A DNA stretch of 64,000 bases, from assembly GCA_030068145.1 (NCBI GenBank), contig JAPJBO010000195.1:1-64000 (forward strand), written 5' to 3'. This document shows positions 28,902-39,000 of this stretch, piece after piece. The number at the start of each line of letters is the position of its first letter. Within the stretch, counting starts at the first letter, position 1. Origin of the DNA: Diplonema papillatum (lineage: Eukaryota > Euglenozoa > Diplonemea > Diplonemida > Diplonemidae). A model generated the notes under the pieces. It did no database searches. It was not told the DNA's origin and was given only the letters and a program-made list of their open reading frames with translations. The translations under genes were made by a program, and so were the position numbers.

Positions 28902-30953
28902 CTACACAAGGGGAGGGAGTCGTCGGTTCAACGGGTTGCCTCCTCTGCTGTTGCTGCCGCCGATGTTGGCGCCCGCGTGCGGCGTGTTGGGTGTGGAGTG
29001 CGTGGACGAGCTGTTCCCGGAGAAGGGGCTGACAGGCGGCAGCAGCGCCGAGTGATTGGCCGCCGACACGCCGAGGCTGTTCGTCGGCGACCGCACGAAG
29101 CGCGCCGGCGGCGAAAACGGGTCGGTCTCGCCACGCGCGAGCGACGACGACGCGACGCTGATCGACCGCGGCCGGTGGCTCCGCACCAGCGTCTGCTTCC
29201 TCGACACTGGCAGCCGCGGCCGCGTGAACGAAAGGTTCCTCGGCAGCTCCTGCGGAGGATACCCGTCAGCGGTGACCAGGGACCCGGACCTGCCGGCAGC
29301 GTACGTGCCGCCAAAAAAAGCAGGTGATTCTGTCCGCATGGGCGACCGAAACAGCGGGGACAGGATCGGAGTAACGGTGAAGTCGGCCTCCGGCGCGAAG
29401 TGAGACCGGGCCGCGGCGCTGTCGCCGTAGTTCAGCGGCTTGACCAGCGACTGCGTGCTCTCATTCCCCGCTCTGCTGGCGACCTCCCCACTGCTTACCA
29501 TCCGGTGCGCCAGCATCGGCTTGCTGATAGTCGCTTCGCACTCGTCGGGCACACCGTCCGCCACCTGATCCGCCAGCCTTTCCCGCCGTTTCGTGGACAT
29601 CACGTACAGCAGCGCGCCGACGTCGAGTACAGTCCGGATGATCAATAGAAACCCGGCGAAGGAAAAGCAGACGGATGCAACATCGAACCCCCAATCGGCC
29701 GGGTCGTCTCGGTAGTGGCCAATGGCAGTGCCGAGGAGGCCTGAGGACAGGACGACGGAAAAGAGCGTTTCGGCGACGTTGCTGTGGAAGCATTGGCACG
29801 GCTGGTAGTGGAGGTAGAGCCCGGCGTGGAGGACAGCGGCGAGAGCCATGGCGACCTGCTTGTGCCCGCAGGCAACGGGGTCCTCGACGGCGATCGCGGA
29901 GAGGGACGCCATGATGAGCAGCGCGACACACTCGACGGAGGTGAACTTCGCGTTTTTTGGCGTGAACCTCACGAAAACGGCTCCGAACCGGTACACATCG
30001 TCGCTGGCCTGACCTCCAGGAACCCACTCATACTTCCCAATCAGCCACCCCATGTGTGGCGACGTTTCCGCGTCCCACGCGTACACCGCCAACCCTTGGT
30101 CCACTGCGTACGACACGGCGCCGTGTAGCGCGAAGGGGAACGTCACCGACAGAAAGAGGCTCACGGTCCCGACGAACACGTACACAGCCGACGGGCCGCG
30201 GAGGATCAACGCCGCGCCGCACGACACGAAGCCTTGGTACAGGACCAAAAACGTGAAGATCGCGTACGCAGGGGGCAGGGGCACCCCGGCGAGGCGGAGC
30301 TTCGCGGATTTTTTGTTCCAAAAAAAGAACGCCGCGTGCAGCGCAGCGACCACGGCGACGACGCATCCGTTGCCTATGACGCAGCCCGCGACGCCGCCTA
30401 AGGACCCCGGGAGCGTGAGCCGTGTGGGGTGCAGGATGGACCCGGGATCGAACACCGGTTCGTAGCAGTGGCTGCTGCCTACCAGAGACAGGCGACCGGC
30501 GCCGAGGGCCCCGCCGCTGCCCATGAAGGCCAGGGCCACCACCGCTACCGTGTCCGCGAGCCCGAGAGTCGTCTTCGTCACCACTACAGGGTCCACCCTC
30601 TTGGTTTCGTTCGCAGGCGCTTCGGCCGGCCCGAACCAGGTCGCGAGCGAGTCGCTGCCGCAGGCTTCCCCGCAGCACACCTTCAGCTCGTCGTACGCGC
30701 ACACCCGGGCTCCCACGTCGTTGCAGGCGGCTTGCGCCGCCGCGAACGTAAGGTTATCGCCGTTGCCGGGGCAGGGGGCCGGCGCCGCCGGCGCCGCGCA
30801 GCCTCCCTCCAAACTGCAGCACCGCACGGCGGCCTGCGTGCTGTCCTCAACCAGCCCGGGGCCCGGCCCGCAGACCTTGGCGGCTTGGTGGACGGCCGCC
30901 CACGTCGGCGACGCAGCCGCAACCCATAGTACGCACAGAGTTTGGTATTTCAT
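28902..30953 (-). CDS. Gene A: secreted-entry, Cys-rich, multi-pass membrane protein
   Basis: An intact 683-residue frame. Residues 1-20 (MKYQTLCVLWVAAASPTWAA) are a signal peptide. Residues 25-108 form one Cys-rich module (RCC ... AAAQAACNDVGARVC-x4-EL-x3-CCG-x2-CG ... WF). About seven or eight hydrophobic segments follow (near 132-150, 185-211, 228-278, 338-385, 393-412 and 424-452). The tail (455-683) is Ser/Pro-rich, presumably cytoplasmic, and ends NPLNRRLPPLV. Gene B at 50856-46892 has the same architecture and the same first and last residues. The upstream flanks also match (AATAAACGC, A run, AGGATGT, ATG). I know of no function for the membrane domain; a surface protein is the inference. 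No introns are evident. Confidence 0.85.
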   Translation of the reverse strand: MKYQTLCVLWVAAASPTWAAVHQAAKVCGPGPGLVEDSTQAAVRCCSLEGGCAAPAAPAPCPGNGDNLTFAAAQAACNDVGARVCAYDELKVCCGEACGSDSLATWFGPAEAPANETKRVDPVVVTKTTLGLADTVAVVALAFMGSGGALGAGRLSLVGSSHCYEPVFDPGSILHPTRLTLPGSLGGVAGCVIGNGCVVAVVAALHAAFFFWNKKSAKLRLAGVPLPPAYAIFTFLVLYQGFVSCGAALILRGPSAVYVFVGTVSLFLSVTFPFALHGAVSYAVDQGLAVYAWDAETSPHMGWLIGKYEWVPGGQASDDVYRFGAVFVRFTPKNAKFTSVECVALLIMASLSAIAVEDPVACGHKQVAMALAAVLHAGLYLHYQPCQCFHSNVAETLFSVVLSSGLLGTAIGHYRDDPADWGFDVASVCFSFAGFLLIIRTVLDVGALLYVMSTKRRERLADQVADGVPDECEATISKPMLAHRMVSSGEVASRAGNESTQSLVKPLNYGDSAAARSHFAPEADFTVTPILSPLFRSPMRTESPAFFGGTYAAGRSGSLVTADGYPPQELPRNLSFTRPRLPVSRKQTLVRSHRPRSISVASSSLARGETDPFSPPARFVRSPTNSLGVSAANHSALLPPVSPFSGNSSSTHSTPNTPHAGANIGGSNSRGGNPLNRRLPPLV

Positions 30954-31029
30954 ACATCCTTTTTTTTTTTTTGGCGTTTATTGTGGTTTAGAGGTTCGAT
31001 ATTTTGAAGTTTTTTGTTTCAGGTTATTG

Positions 31030-31245
31030 TGTTCGTGGTAAAGGGGGGGGGTCGCAAGATCTTTAAGTGTGCACATGCGGAGTCCCTCACCTACGCACGC
31101 TGCCCCGTAGAAGTCGATCGCTGCGCTGAAACAGCCCGAAACATTGCCATTCACGCACGTTCCCGCACCGAAGGCGGCTTGCGCCGCCGCGAACGAAAGG
31201 TTGGTGCCAGGGCCTGCATCGCTGCAGATATTCTGCATTCTAACC
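31030..31245 (-). pseudogene. Orphan Cys-rich module related to genes A and B
   Basis: The minus-strand frame contains NLSFAAAQAAFGAGTCVNGN and VSGCFSAAIDFYGAACVGEG-LRMCTLKDL. This matches module 2 of gene B (AGTCTDKNLTGCFGAMTDFYG...EGLRMCTLEEL) and the NLTFAAAQAAC start of module 1 of gene A. The CCG-x2-CG half is missing. It sits directly upstream of the gene A start and is probably a relic of a longer ancestral gene A or a third paralogue. Confidence 0.7.
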
Positions 31246-31259
31246 TCAACTAACCTCAA

Positions 31260-32020
31260 CTATCGCGGGCTAACGCCTATCAGCAGGCAGTGGCACAGTG
31301 GTCCCCCGAGACGAGCAGTGTGCCACCTGGGCGTTACCAGACGACCTACGTTGTCCACGTGGGTCGAACGCTGTGCCCGCATTGGTCCGCGGCGCAACAA
31401 GAATAGGCATGTGTGGGGAGGACTAGCCTGCTGGTGGATGATCGTGAGTGAACCTGATTATGCATACACATAGTTGCTGCTGCTACGTGCACCGTGTACT
31501 ACATACCATACGGTAGAGGATAGCAGTCTTACTGCATGGTGGTGTGTGCATGCATACACATACGTTGCTGCTGCTACGTACACCGTGTAGAGGATACGTA
31601 TGCTTACGCTGCTACTGCTACGTGCTGCTGCTACGTGTGCTGCTACACACACTGCTACGTGTGACGCACCGCTGCACGCTGTACTTTAGGCGAATCTTCT
31701 CCCAAACACTCGTATAAAGCAGCGTTACTACGAAAACCCCCTGTTCTCCGCTGCAATTCTTCTTGGGAGCTGGCCGGCTGATGGTGGAAGGAATGAGGGA
31801 AAACCAGAAACGCATCGCGACGTTGCCGGACAAATCTTCGCTTTGTGCTCAAGCAGAACGCCCTGTCGCGCATGTTTTATGCCAGCATGCAATATTTTCC
31901 GGCGAGACGGAGATTCTCTCAGAGAGAGAGAGAGAGAGGGAGAGAGAGAGTCACGCCTTAGCAGTCCCAGGGCCTCTCCCCTCCCACCTCACTTGACCCG
32001 TAGGCCCGTGGCGCTGCTTC
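31260..32020. other. Intergenic with GCTGCTACGT-rich stretch
   Basis: 31465-31670 is enriched in TTGCTGCTGCTACGTRCACC, GTGTA and CATGCATACACAT units (degenerate tandem). 31918-31950 is a short (GA)n. 31949-31975 is a copy of the TCACGCCTTAGCAGTCCCAG repeat. I see no gene. Confidence 0.6.
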
Positions 32021-32021
32021 T

Positions 32022-32250
32022 ATAATGTTGTAACGGTCATACCGTTATATAACGTTCTATAACGTTATAACGGTCATACCGTTATATAACGTTATATAAC
32101 GTTATATAACGTTCTATAACGTTATAACGGTCATACCGTTATATAACGTTGACCGCAAGGTATGCGGTCAATGACCGCATAACTTTCTCAGATGACCGGT
32201 CAAAAACTGACCGGTCAAACATGCGGTCATGACCATGACCGTAGGGGGGG
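32022..32250. repeat. TATAACGTT / GACCGGTCA palindrome-rich element end
   Basis: About eight overlapping TATAACGTTATAACGG, CCGTTATATAACGTT and TTCTATAACG units (32022-32150), then GACCGCAAGGTATGCGGTC, GACCGGTCA pairs and ATGCGGTCATGACC (32150-32240), stopping at a G run. These short iterated palindromes resemble the inner ends of the other TIR elements. No matching opposite end was found. Confidence 0.6.
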
Positions 32251-32254
32251 GGGG

Positions 32255-32565
32255 CAGTGCTGATACTAAGCCTGAGACCCACCTGCAGGGCCTGTGTGCA
32301 GCAGGGTGGTGACCGCTCGAAGGTGGTTTCCTCAGCAGCGACCAAGAAAAAAAAATTTTTTTTTGGCCCAAATCCTCCCAAAAAAGCACTCGAAAAAAAA
32401 GATTTTTGACCCACTTTTTCCACCATTTCACCTTCGAGAATTTAGCTAAGGTGGGTCCCACAGTAGGTCCACAGTGGGTTGCACCAGGAGGGGGGGGGGG
32501 GGGGTACCCACCCCCACCCAGGGTTAGCAACTTCGTTTTGGGTCGCAGGCTTAGTATCAGCACTA
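32255..32565. mobile_element. Type-a TIR element, about 310 bp
   Basis: Ends AGTGCTGATACTAAGCCTGA (32256) and CGCAGGCTTAGTATCAGCACT (ending 32565), with G/C runs outside. The interior is unit X: GGGCCTGTGTGCAGCAGGGT ... GCACTCGAAAAAAAA ... GGTCCACAGTGGGTTGCACC ... GGTACCCACCCCCACCCAGG. Unit X also occurs inverted at 32580-32785 and direct at 58230-58436. Confidence 0.7.
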
Positions 32566-32579
32566 CCCCCCCCCCCCCC

Positions 32580-32866
32580 TGGTGCAACGGACTGTGGACC
32601 TACTGTGGGACCCACCTTAGCTAAATTCTCTAAGGTGAAATGTGGAAAAAGTGGGTCAAAACTTTTTTTTTCGAGTGCTTTTTTGGGAGGATTTGGGCCA
32701 AAAAAAATTTTTTTTTTCTTGGTCGCTGCTGAGGAAACCACCTTGGAGCGGTCACCACCCTGCTGCACACAGGCCCTGCAGGAGGGGGGGGGGACCCACC
32801 CACCCTCGTTGCCGTCCGGCTGACAACGATGCCGAGTTTAGGGGCCTTAGCATCAGCACTGGGGGG
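32580..32866 (-). mobile_element. Inverted unit X ending in a type-b TIR
   Basis: The inverse of unit X (GGTGCAACGGACTGTGGACC ... CCCTGCTGCACACAGGCCCT), followed by CCGGCTGACAACGATGCCGA and GCCTTAGCATCAGCACT, the type-b end also seen at 58129 and 4653. With 32264-32490 it forms a hairpin with arms of about 200 bp. Confidence 0.7.
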
Positions 32867-32886
32867 GGGGGGGGGGGGGGGGGGTC

Positions 32887-33245
32887 TCCCCCCCGGACAC
32901 TGGCGCCGAACTTGCCAGCACAGGCTAAACTGGCTACCACACGCCGAACTCATCACCAGAACCCGAACTTAGCTTCGCCCGAACTTTGCTTTGCTTCACC
33001 AGAACTTAGCTTCGCCCGAACTCAGCTGCGCCCGAACTTTGGTTCACTGGAACTAGCTTCGCCCGAACTTTGCTTCGCCCGAACTCAGCTGCGCCCGAGC
33101 TTTGGCATACCAGAACTTAGCTTCACCCGAACTTTGCTTCGCCCGAACTTTGGTTCACCAGAAATTTGCATCACCCAAACTTAGCATCGCCCGAACTTTG
33201 CCGCGCCCGAACTTTACTGTTTCCCGAACTCTAGCAGCTGCCTCC
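32887..33245 (+). repeat. Minisatellite of about 17-bp GCCCGAACTTTGCTTC units
   Basis: Roughly 20 degenerate units: CGAACTTTGCTTCGCC, CGAACTCAGCTGCGCC and AGAACTTAGCTTCACC variants. A frame stays open through part of it (ASPELCFARTQLRPNFG) but reflects the repeat. Confidence 0.9.
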
Positions 33246-33529
33246 AGTCTCGCCCCGCGCCGGACTTTAGCCGAGCGCACGTACTTAGTACCTGGGTGGG
33301 AGTCCCAACTATAACAAACCAACAACAGTGATTGGTCGACGTTACGCCACGTTCCATACACGCGGAAACACCTGCGGAAAACACGTGCGGAATTCTGCAC
33401 GTACGGAAAATCACAATGGAATCGCGTGCGGAATCCGTACGTTCCGCGGAACGCAAAGGCCTGTATCATACAATTGCCTTCCGGGTCGCTGTAACGCCGC
33501 GAACGGTGGCATACAAGGGTGGTGGTTAC

Positions 33530-33725
33530 AGGTAAGTATATCGGTGTGTACCGTCGTTGGTCGGTGGGTTCGGCCATTATCCACATGCCTTCCATATTTC
33601 GGTGTGTACCGTTGGTATTGGTCGGTGGGTTCGGCCATTATCCACATGCCTTCCATATACCATATATCGGTGTGTACCGTTGGTATTGGTCAGTGGGTTC
33701 GGCCGTTATCCACATGCCTACATAC
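33530..33725 (+). repeat. Three tandem units of 65-78 bp
   Basis: TATCGGTGTGTACCGT-(C/T)G-TTGG...TCGGTGGGTTCGGCCATTATCC-ACATGCCTTCCATA repeats at 33539, 33598 and 33665. Confidence 0.92.
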
Positions 33726-34037
33726 GGTAGGCCCTCCTCTATGTATGGTGCTGTAACAGGTGACTGCCTGCCTTCTTGGTACCGCATGACCGTCTCTTTT
33801 CGTGTACCTGTGGTGCTGCTTTTAGTTTGTGCAAGTAGCGATAGCAAGCTTGCGGAGTTGTTTTGTATGTTTAAACGGTAGGCACTTGAGTTGATTGGTA
33901 GGACACTTCGCACGGCACGCATCCCCACTTGACTTTTTTGCGGTGAAAGGAAGGAGTTCGTTGTTCTGTCACAAGAAGAATGATCGGGAAGCATCACGAA
34001 TAGTTGGATTGCAGCTCTGACAAAACAGATAGGAACA
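33726..34037. other. Intergenic, nothing recognised
   Basis: No gene or repeat seen; it ends at the target-site copy of the TIR element at 34038. Confidence 0.5.
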
Positions 34038-34599
34038 ATGGTGTGGTCGGTGGGCCAGTTCCCCGTAGTTCCCCCGTGGTTCAACATGGGGGGGGGGGTG
34101 TCTTTTTTTTTCGTTTCTTGTTTTTTTGCTGAGTGCTTCAGGGATGCAGCCTTGGGTCCTGGAGAGCGTTTCTAAGCTACTTCGCACTTTTTCGCCACAA
34201 AATATGGACAGTTTCGGGTTATTCGAGCGTATCAAGATCAAAGACCCCAGGAGACAAGCCACCCGGTCCAGGCCAAAATCGGTGAATTTCGGGGGGTAAT
34301 TCCTTTGTGGCGACCACTTTCTGCAGTCGGCCCTGGCGAAGGTGGCGCGGAAGAGCTACAAAGGTGCAGTATTACGGCCCCAACTTGCGCAGAGCGCCAT
34401 GTGCTATGCGTGCCCCGAAGAGGAAGGAATAGGATGAGAAGGAAGGACAGACTGGGAGTCACGGTTTGACAGGTAGTGACAGGATCAGCTGCGGTAAGGA
34501 GAGCGGGAAATGTTCTATCAGAGGCCCCGCACCGGCCGGGTTTCGAAGCGATCGCGGGACCGGAGACCTTCGCGGCGGTCGGAGGAGAGAGGTGGTTCC

Positions 34600-34995
34600 G
34601 GGCGCTGCTATTGGCTGGATGGGATGTGCTGGTCGGTGGCGGGTGACGTCTCGATGGTGGAGCTCGCCGTCGACTTTGAAGTGTGCACCAAAGTGGCCCT
34701 TCCGGGCAGTGTCGTAGCGACGACGGACGGGACACCGTTGAGCATGTGTGCGAGGGTACTCGCAAAACTTTTAAAAACCGTCGGGGACCTTTCTTGCTCT
34801 AAGAGAACCCATTCATGAACGGTCACACGGAGACCCTAAAACCCCGGAATTTCAAGCGAACTTTAACTCTAAAAACCGTCGGGGATGCGCTGGAGCGAAA
34901 CGGCGACGGACCGCTTCTGCCAGACAGGAAACTGGAGAAGATAGGGTCGCTGAGCACGGGGGAGCCCCGCCGTGCCTCACGGGGTACGAGATGAG
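34600..34995 (+). pseudogene. LINE-type protein fragment in copy 2
   Basis: YWLDGMCWSVAGDVSMVELA-VDFEVCTK ... LAKLLKT continues, after the inserted 83-bp repeat, into DALERNGDGPLLPDRKLEKI-GSLSTG. A one-base shift then gives GAPPCLTGYEMRPIFRG. The order (VDFE-x2-T ... L-x3-P-x-R-x4-SL-x3-G-x-P ... G-x3-RP-x-F) is a pattern I associate with the C-terminal part of LINE proteins with RNase H; this is recalled rather than checked. Confidence 0.45.
34788..34870 (-). mobile_element. 83-bp element with 15-bp target duplication
   Basis: On the minus strand it runs AGAGTTAAAGTTCGCTTGAA to TTAGAGCAAGAAAGG. AAAAACCGTCGGGGA occurs immediately before (34773-34787) and after (34871-34885). Copy 1 of the host element has the corresponding AAAAACCGTCAGGG only once (23700-23714) and no insert. 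This defines the unit length and shows it is mobile. The 15-bp duplication suggests target-primed insertion (SINE-like), though no tail or Pol III boxes are clear. Confidence 0.88.
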
Positions 34996-36542
34996 GCCGA
35001 TCTTCCGTGGTGGTACGGAGACGATGGAAGTGCTCGACGACGGCACGAGTTCAGCGGCGAGGCGTGGGGGGATGGATCTTTTCCCTACGTACGGAGGTGG
35101 AAGGGCGGGGCGTGCGGCGAGATGGGCGGTGTTCAAGCTACGGAACACGAAAAGTGGAGTGAGCGGGTGTGCCACGAGTACCAGAAAGTGAAGTGCGGCG
35201 TATGAAAGCGCCGGTGCAGCAACCGATAAACCTGGACGAGCAATCGAAGAAGAAGCGAGGCGCCAAACGCGCGCCTGAGCGCGACGATCAAGTCGAGCTA
35301 AAGAGGCGAAAGCATACACATCACGTACGAAGAGATAACCGCGGCACCGCAAACGCCACAGAATATTTGCATTCTAACCCAAAAATATCAGAGGCGTCGC
35401 GGTCGAAGACGGCAACCCGAGCGAGGAGTAAGGTTGATAACCAGAATGACAGTCATAATGGCCATGCTGAAGGCAAGGTTGCGTTGCAGGAGGAGAAACT
35501 GGTGCTTGGCCGAGGATAAGACGGCTATGGCGGCAGGGGCAGAACAGAGAGACAGCGAGTCCTTCTTGTGGGTAGTCACGCCTTCGCAGTCCCAGGACCT
35601 CCGCCCGCTTGCATACAGCCGTCGACTGGCCTTTCCGACGAGTTGGAATGCAGGTACCATCTCCGGAGAGCTTCCGGTTTCTCCCAGAGTAGAGGAGCTG
35701 ATGCAAACGCCACCTGGGCTTCTGAACGTGATTGCGGATCACCTTCTTGCCCAAACCCAAGAGGGATTGGAGTGTCGGAATGGCGCGCAAGGAGAGGCTC
35801 TGGCTTGTTTGCTTCTTTCGCTGGCGAGAGGGAGACTTCGGACACGGCAAAGCCTTGGGTTCTTCGGGCTCTGCATCCTTCTGTTCCAGAGATCGTAGAG
35901 CAGTTTGCCCACAACAACATTAACCTTGAATGGCATGCTTCGGGTGAGGGCATGCAGTTTATCAAGAAGTAAGCTTTCCTTCCATGCAGACACAAGTTGG
36001 ACTCAAGCACATCCTTTCGTCTATCACCGGACTCTTGATTGCGTGGTGCCAATTCTATCTGTGGGCTGTCCAAGATATCCTGCAGATCTCGATCAGGCCT
36101 CTGCCACCCGTCACGATAACGCGATTATTTTCAAGGACCAGTACAAGCACGCAATGGTAGCAACTGAGCTTTTCCTTTAGTCCTGTGGGGAACGTTGAAG
36201 GGGGCCCGGTAGCGAGCTTTACTTAGGTTCCTGCAAGCGTGAGCCAACCGACTTCTGCGAGTCCTACGATAGCGTTCGAGTCTACTTTCCAACGAATCCT
36301 TCATGCCACGGCGCCACGAAAGCACCACCCCCGACACCCCGAAGGCTCCATTTTTCAAAAGGCTTGGCCCTTCTGTGGAAAACCCAAGGAAAGAGGAACC
36401 GTTTTGCTCACTCCAAAGCTCCCGGATTGGCGCCAGTGCGTGGCGTTTGAAGTATCCACTACAAAAAAAATAAAGACTCCCCAAGGTCAGTTCCCGTAGT
36501 TCCCCCGTAGTTCCCCCTGGCTATACCGACCACACCAAACAA

Positions 36543-36702
36543 GGTGCTTTTATTCTTCGTTTTTTTTTTATCGCGAAAGGAGGTCCTGCTTTAGGTTTTG
36601 CTAGGTTCTCTGACTCCCGAAATCGTGGTTAGCACAAACTCAAGAGGTCTCGTCAATTTTCCCCTGCAGCATTAGTATAGTTTCATGGTGTGATCCACAG
36701 TA
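36543..36702. other. Short spacer, nothing recognised
   Basis: Unique sequence with a T run, between the 2.4-kb TIR element and a family B copy. Confidence 0.5.
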
Positions 36703-36970
36703 GGTTCCCAGGGAATGCCTGCCACACGTGAACCAAGCTTCGCGTGTTCGGCGGTACTGCAGGCCGCGGGTCACGGGTCAAGTGGCTACCGACTTCCCAA
36801 ACTAAAGCATCAAGACGTGGGGCACCTTGGGGCTTGGCGCTGAACACAAGCTCGTCGAGACGGTCAGCCACAGGGCAGCGAGCGGACGAAGTTGTAGCAC
36901 TGTGCTGCCTTCGACTCAAGCTTCCCAAGCTGTGGTTGACCCCGTTCCTGGACCCGGAGCGGCCTTTTTT
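36703..36970 (+). repeat. Dispersed family B copy
   Basis: GTTCCCAGGGAATGCCTGCC through CGTTCCTGGACCCGGAGCGG, with small internal deletions. It is followed by a T/C-rich run. Confidence 0.85.
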
Positions 36971-37139
36971 TCCTTCCTTTTCTTCCTTCTTCATAGTGTA
37001 ATCCACAGTAGAAAACTTAACTTGCCATGAACGTACTAAGAACTTCCCAAGTACTTCCCGAGTACACCCCTTTTGTAAGGTCACCGGATCACACCAAATT
37101 CAATAGAAACAAGAGCTCGTCACTCGCACAACCGCGGCT

Positions 37140-37505
37140 TGTGTGAGCTTTGTTGAGCGCTTGCGCCGGCCACTAAGCCTAGGGGCACCTGTGCTTCGTG
37201 TGGGCTACAGCACGTTTACCTCTTTTTGATTGGAATATTGTTGCGATAGTGGGGGAGGCATCGGCATGCCGATGAGCACCACGCTATGCCTGCCTTTCGC
37301 TACGTGACACGGGATGGGCCACTCTTGGCGCGCTTCCGTCGTGGTTGCAACCCGCGTCGGCTGCAACTGCTGCTGGTAGCTTGTGCCAAGTTTCGTAGCC
37401 AGATCCGGAATCGGAGTCCTCATTCTCCCCCTTCCGGCGAGCGGCAAGTTTCGAGATTTCGCCACGGGCACAAGTATTTCCTACAAAGCAGGCTGCTTAT
37501 ACGAA
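37140..37505 (+). repeat. SINE-A copy interrupted by about 230 bp
   Basis: GCGCTTGCGCCGGCCACTAA ... CTACAGCACGTTTACCTCTT (to 37225) and then TATTTCCTACAAAGCAGGCT-GCTTATACG (37478-37505). The insert (37226-37477) has no clear ends. It contains GGCATCGGCATGCCGATG, a near-perfect palindrome. Confidence 0.65.
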
Positions 37506-37553
37506 AAAGAGAGCTTCTTTGAAAATAGGGAAAAATTGGCCAAATAAACTGCC

Positions 37554-37738
37554 AAATATACTCGAGGGGCTGCCTTGTGCTTACTTCGAAGGAGGCTAGA
37601 GGGGGAGAAACAATACAGCTACCAAGTGGGTCTTTTTTGTTGAGGCCTGTGTTCCGTGTGGGCTACAGCACATTTACCTCCTTTGGTCTTTTGCAGCTGG
37701 CAGCCTCCTCAAGCATTTCCTACAAAGCAGGTGCTTAG
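37554..37738 (+). repeat. SINE-like family A copy
   Basis: AATATACTCGAGGGGCTGCC to AAAGCAGGTGCTTAGGG. The GCTTACGCCCGCCACTAAAC block is deleted (GTTGAGGCCTGTGTTCC). Confidence 0.85.
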
Positions 37739-37885
37739 GGTGCTCTGACTTTTTTTTGTGTTTCTGGTCCCGCGTGCGTACAGATTTCTGAGAACCGTCG
37801 GAAAAAAAGATAATCCAAGAAAAAGATAATTTGCACAAGAAGTGACCACTACGTTACAAACTGGTCGGTTCGCCTGTGTCTCGTC

Positions 37886-38799
37886 GTGCTGTGGAAGGGT
37901 TCACGCGCTCTCAGTGTGTCCAGAACAGCACCAGGCCACAGCTACAGAGAACGCTGTGAACGCTGTATGAACGCTCTGGAGGCTATCAAAGCCCGTCTTG
38001 GGACCGCTCAATACAGCAGACAACCCGTGGTTGTATTAAATGAGGATACCGCAGCCGAGCAGGCATCTCTTCTTGCGTACGTCCGGGAGAAGTATGGAAC
38101 TCTGGAAGGCCCATGGTGGAGCAAATTCATCCCCGCACCTTGTCAACCTGCGGAGCTGCGAGGATACAAGATGTCCTCTCATTGTCGACAAAACCGACCT
38201 CCTCGAGTGCCCAACACTTTTAGCCCAAATAGGAGAGAATTGCTGAGGAAGATTTGAGGGGGTGTTTGACAAAGTTGACATCGGTCACGAGGACACCTTC
38301 AGACCGTCGCCCGCTGCCCCGAGGCGCACCAATCGGCCTTCATCAAGATACAGAATCTGCACCAGCCTATTCAGTGCCCAATGTGTAACACATTTCGCGG
38401 AATCTTCCGGGCAAGTGTATCCCAAGCCAAGCTTCACCAGGGTGCTTTGTCTCAACTCATCGAGGAAACACATTGCACATTGACATTTCCTAAGGAGCTG
38501 CTGCTACGAGTACAGTGGGCAAGGGAGACAATGCTAGTGAGATCGAGCTGTCATCCGTGTTTGCCACCAAGGGAGGGATGTCCTGTACTGCCCATGTCGA
38601 GTGGAGCTTGAACCTGATGACAACTTCACAACAACGGAATTCAAAGATCGGTGATCTGTGTCGACAACGTGGACTGCACCCTGCGAAAATGTTGATCAAC
38701 GAGTCTGTGCCGCCACATCGCAGTCTCAGAGTCAACCACGACAGATGTGACGCCTTAATGAAGCAGAGGCTCAGAGAAAAACGCCTTTATATGCCCTAG
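37886..38799 (+). pseudogene. Coding-like region in several frames, unrecognised
   Basis: Protein-like text runs through different plus-strand frames: NALEAIKARLGTAQYSRQPV and YGTLEGPWWSKFIPAP (37965-38160); CEDTRCPLIVDKTDLLECPT (38155-38220); IQCPMCNTFRGIFRA and then SQLIEETHCTLTFPKELLLR (38370-38510); VGKGDNASEIELSSVFATKG and SLRVNHDRCDALMKQRLREK to a stop at 38799. C-x2-C (CPMC) suggests a zinc-binding segment. It behaves like one decayed gene with three or more frame breaks, or a gene with short introns I cannot place. No family recognised. Confidence 0.4.
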
Positions 38800-39000
38800 T
38801 TTTTTTGGGCTATTTATTTTTTTTTGCGTGCGTGCGTACAGATTTTTTGGGGGGCCGGGGACCAGAAACAAAAAAAAAAGTCAGAGCACCCTTATACAGG
38901 GATTTTCCCCTTTAGTGAAAAAAAAAAAAAATTCACTAAAAAAAAAAAATTCCCAAAATGGGCTTGGTGAAAAAACTTTTTTCACTAAAGGGATTTTGCG
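38800..39000. repeat. Poly-A rich stretch with TTCACTAAA inverted copies
   Basis: CCCTTTAGTGAAAA at 38908 and TTTTCACTAAAGGG at 38979 are inverted copies around A runs; TTCACTAAAA recurs between them. It may be a small inverted-end element or a tail. Confidence 0.5.

Larger units (their letters stand above)
34038..36538 (-). mobile_element. 2.4-kb TIR element, copy 2 (inverse of copy 1)
   Basis: Left TGGTGTGGTCGGTGGGCCAG (34039) corresponds to the right end of copy 1, and right CTATACCGACCACACCAA (ending 36538) to its left end. ACAA flanks both sides (34035-34038 and 36539-36542). Compared with copy 1 it holds an extra 83-bp repeat at 34788-34870 and about 160 bp (34886-35050) that copy 1 has lost. 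Gene fragments: the LINE-type region (34600-34990), a basic region (35210-35310) and the unrecognised frame to 35972. Confidence 0.85.

Noticed and set aside
29461-30702. Other long frames on both strands over gene A
   Set aside because: Arg-rich shadows of a GC-rich gene; the gene A frame alone has a signal peptide, membrane segments and a paralogue.
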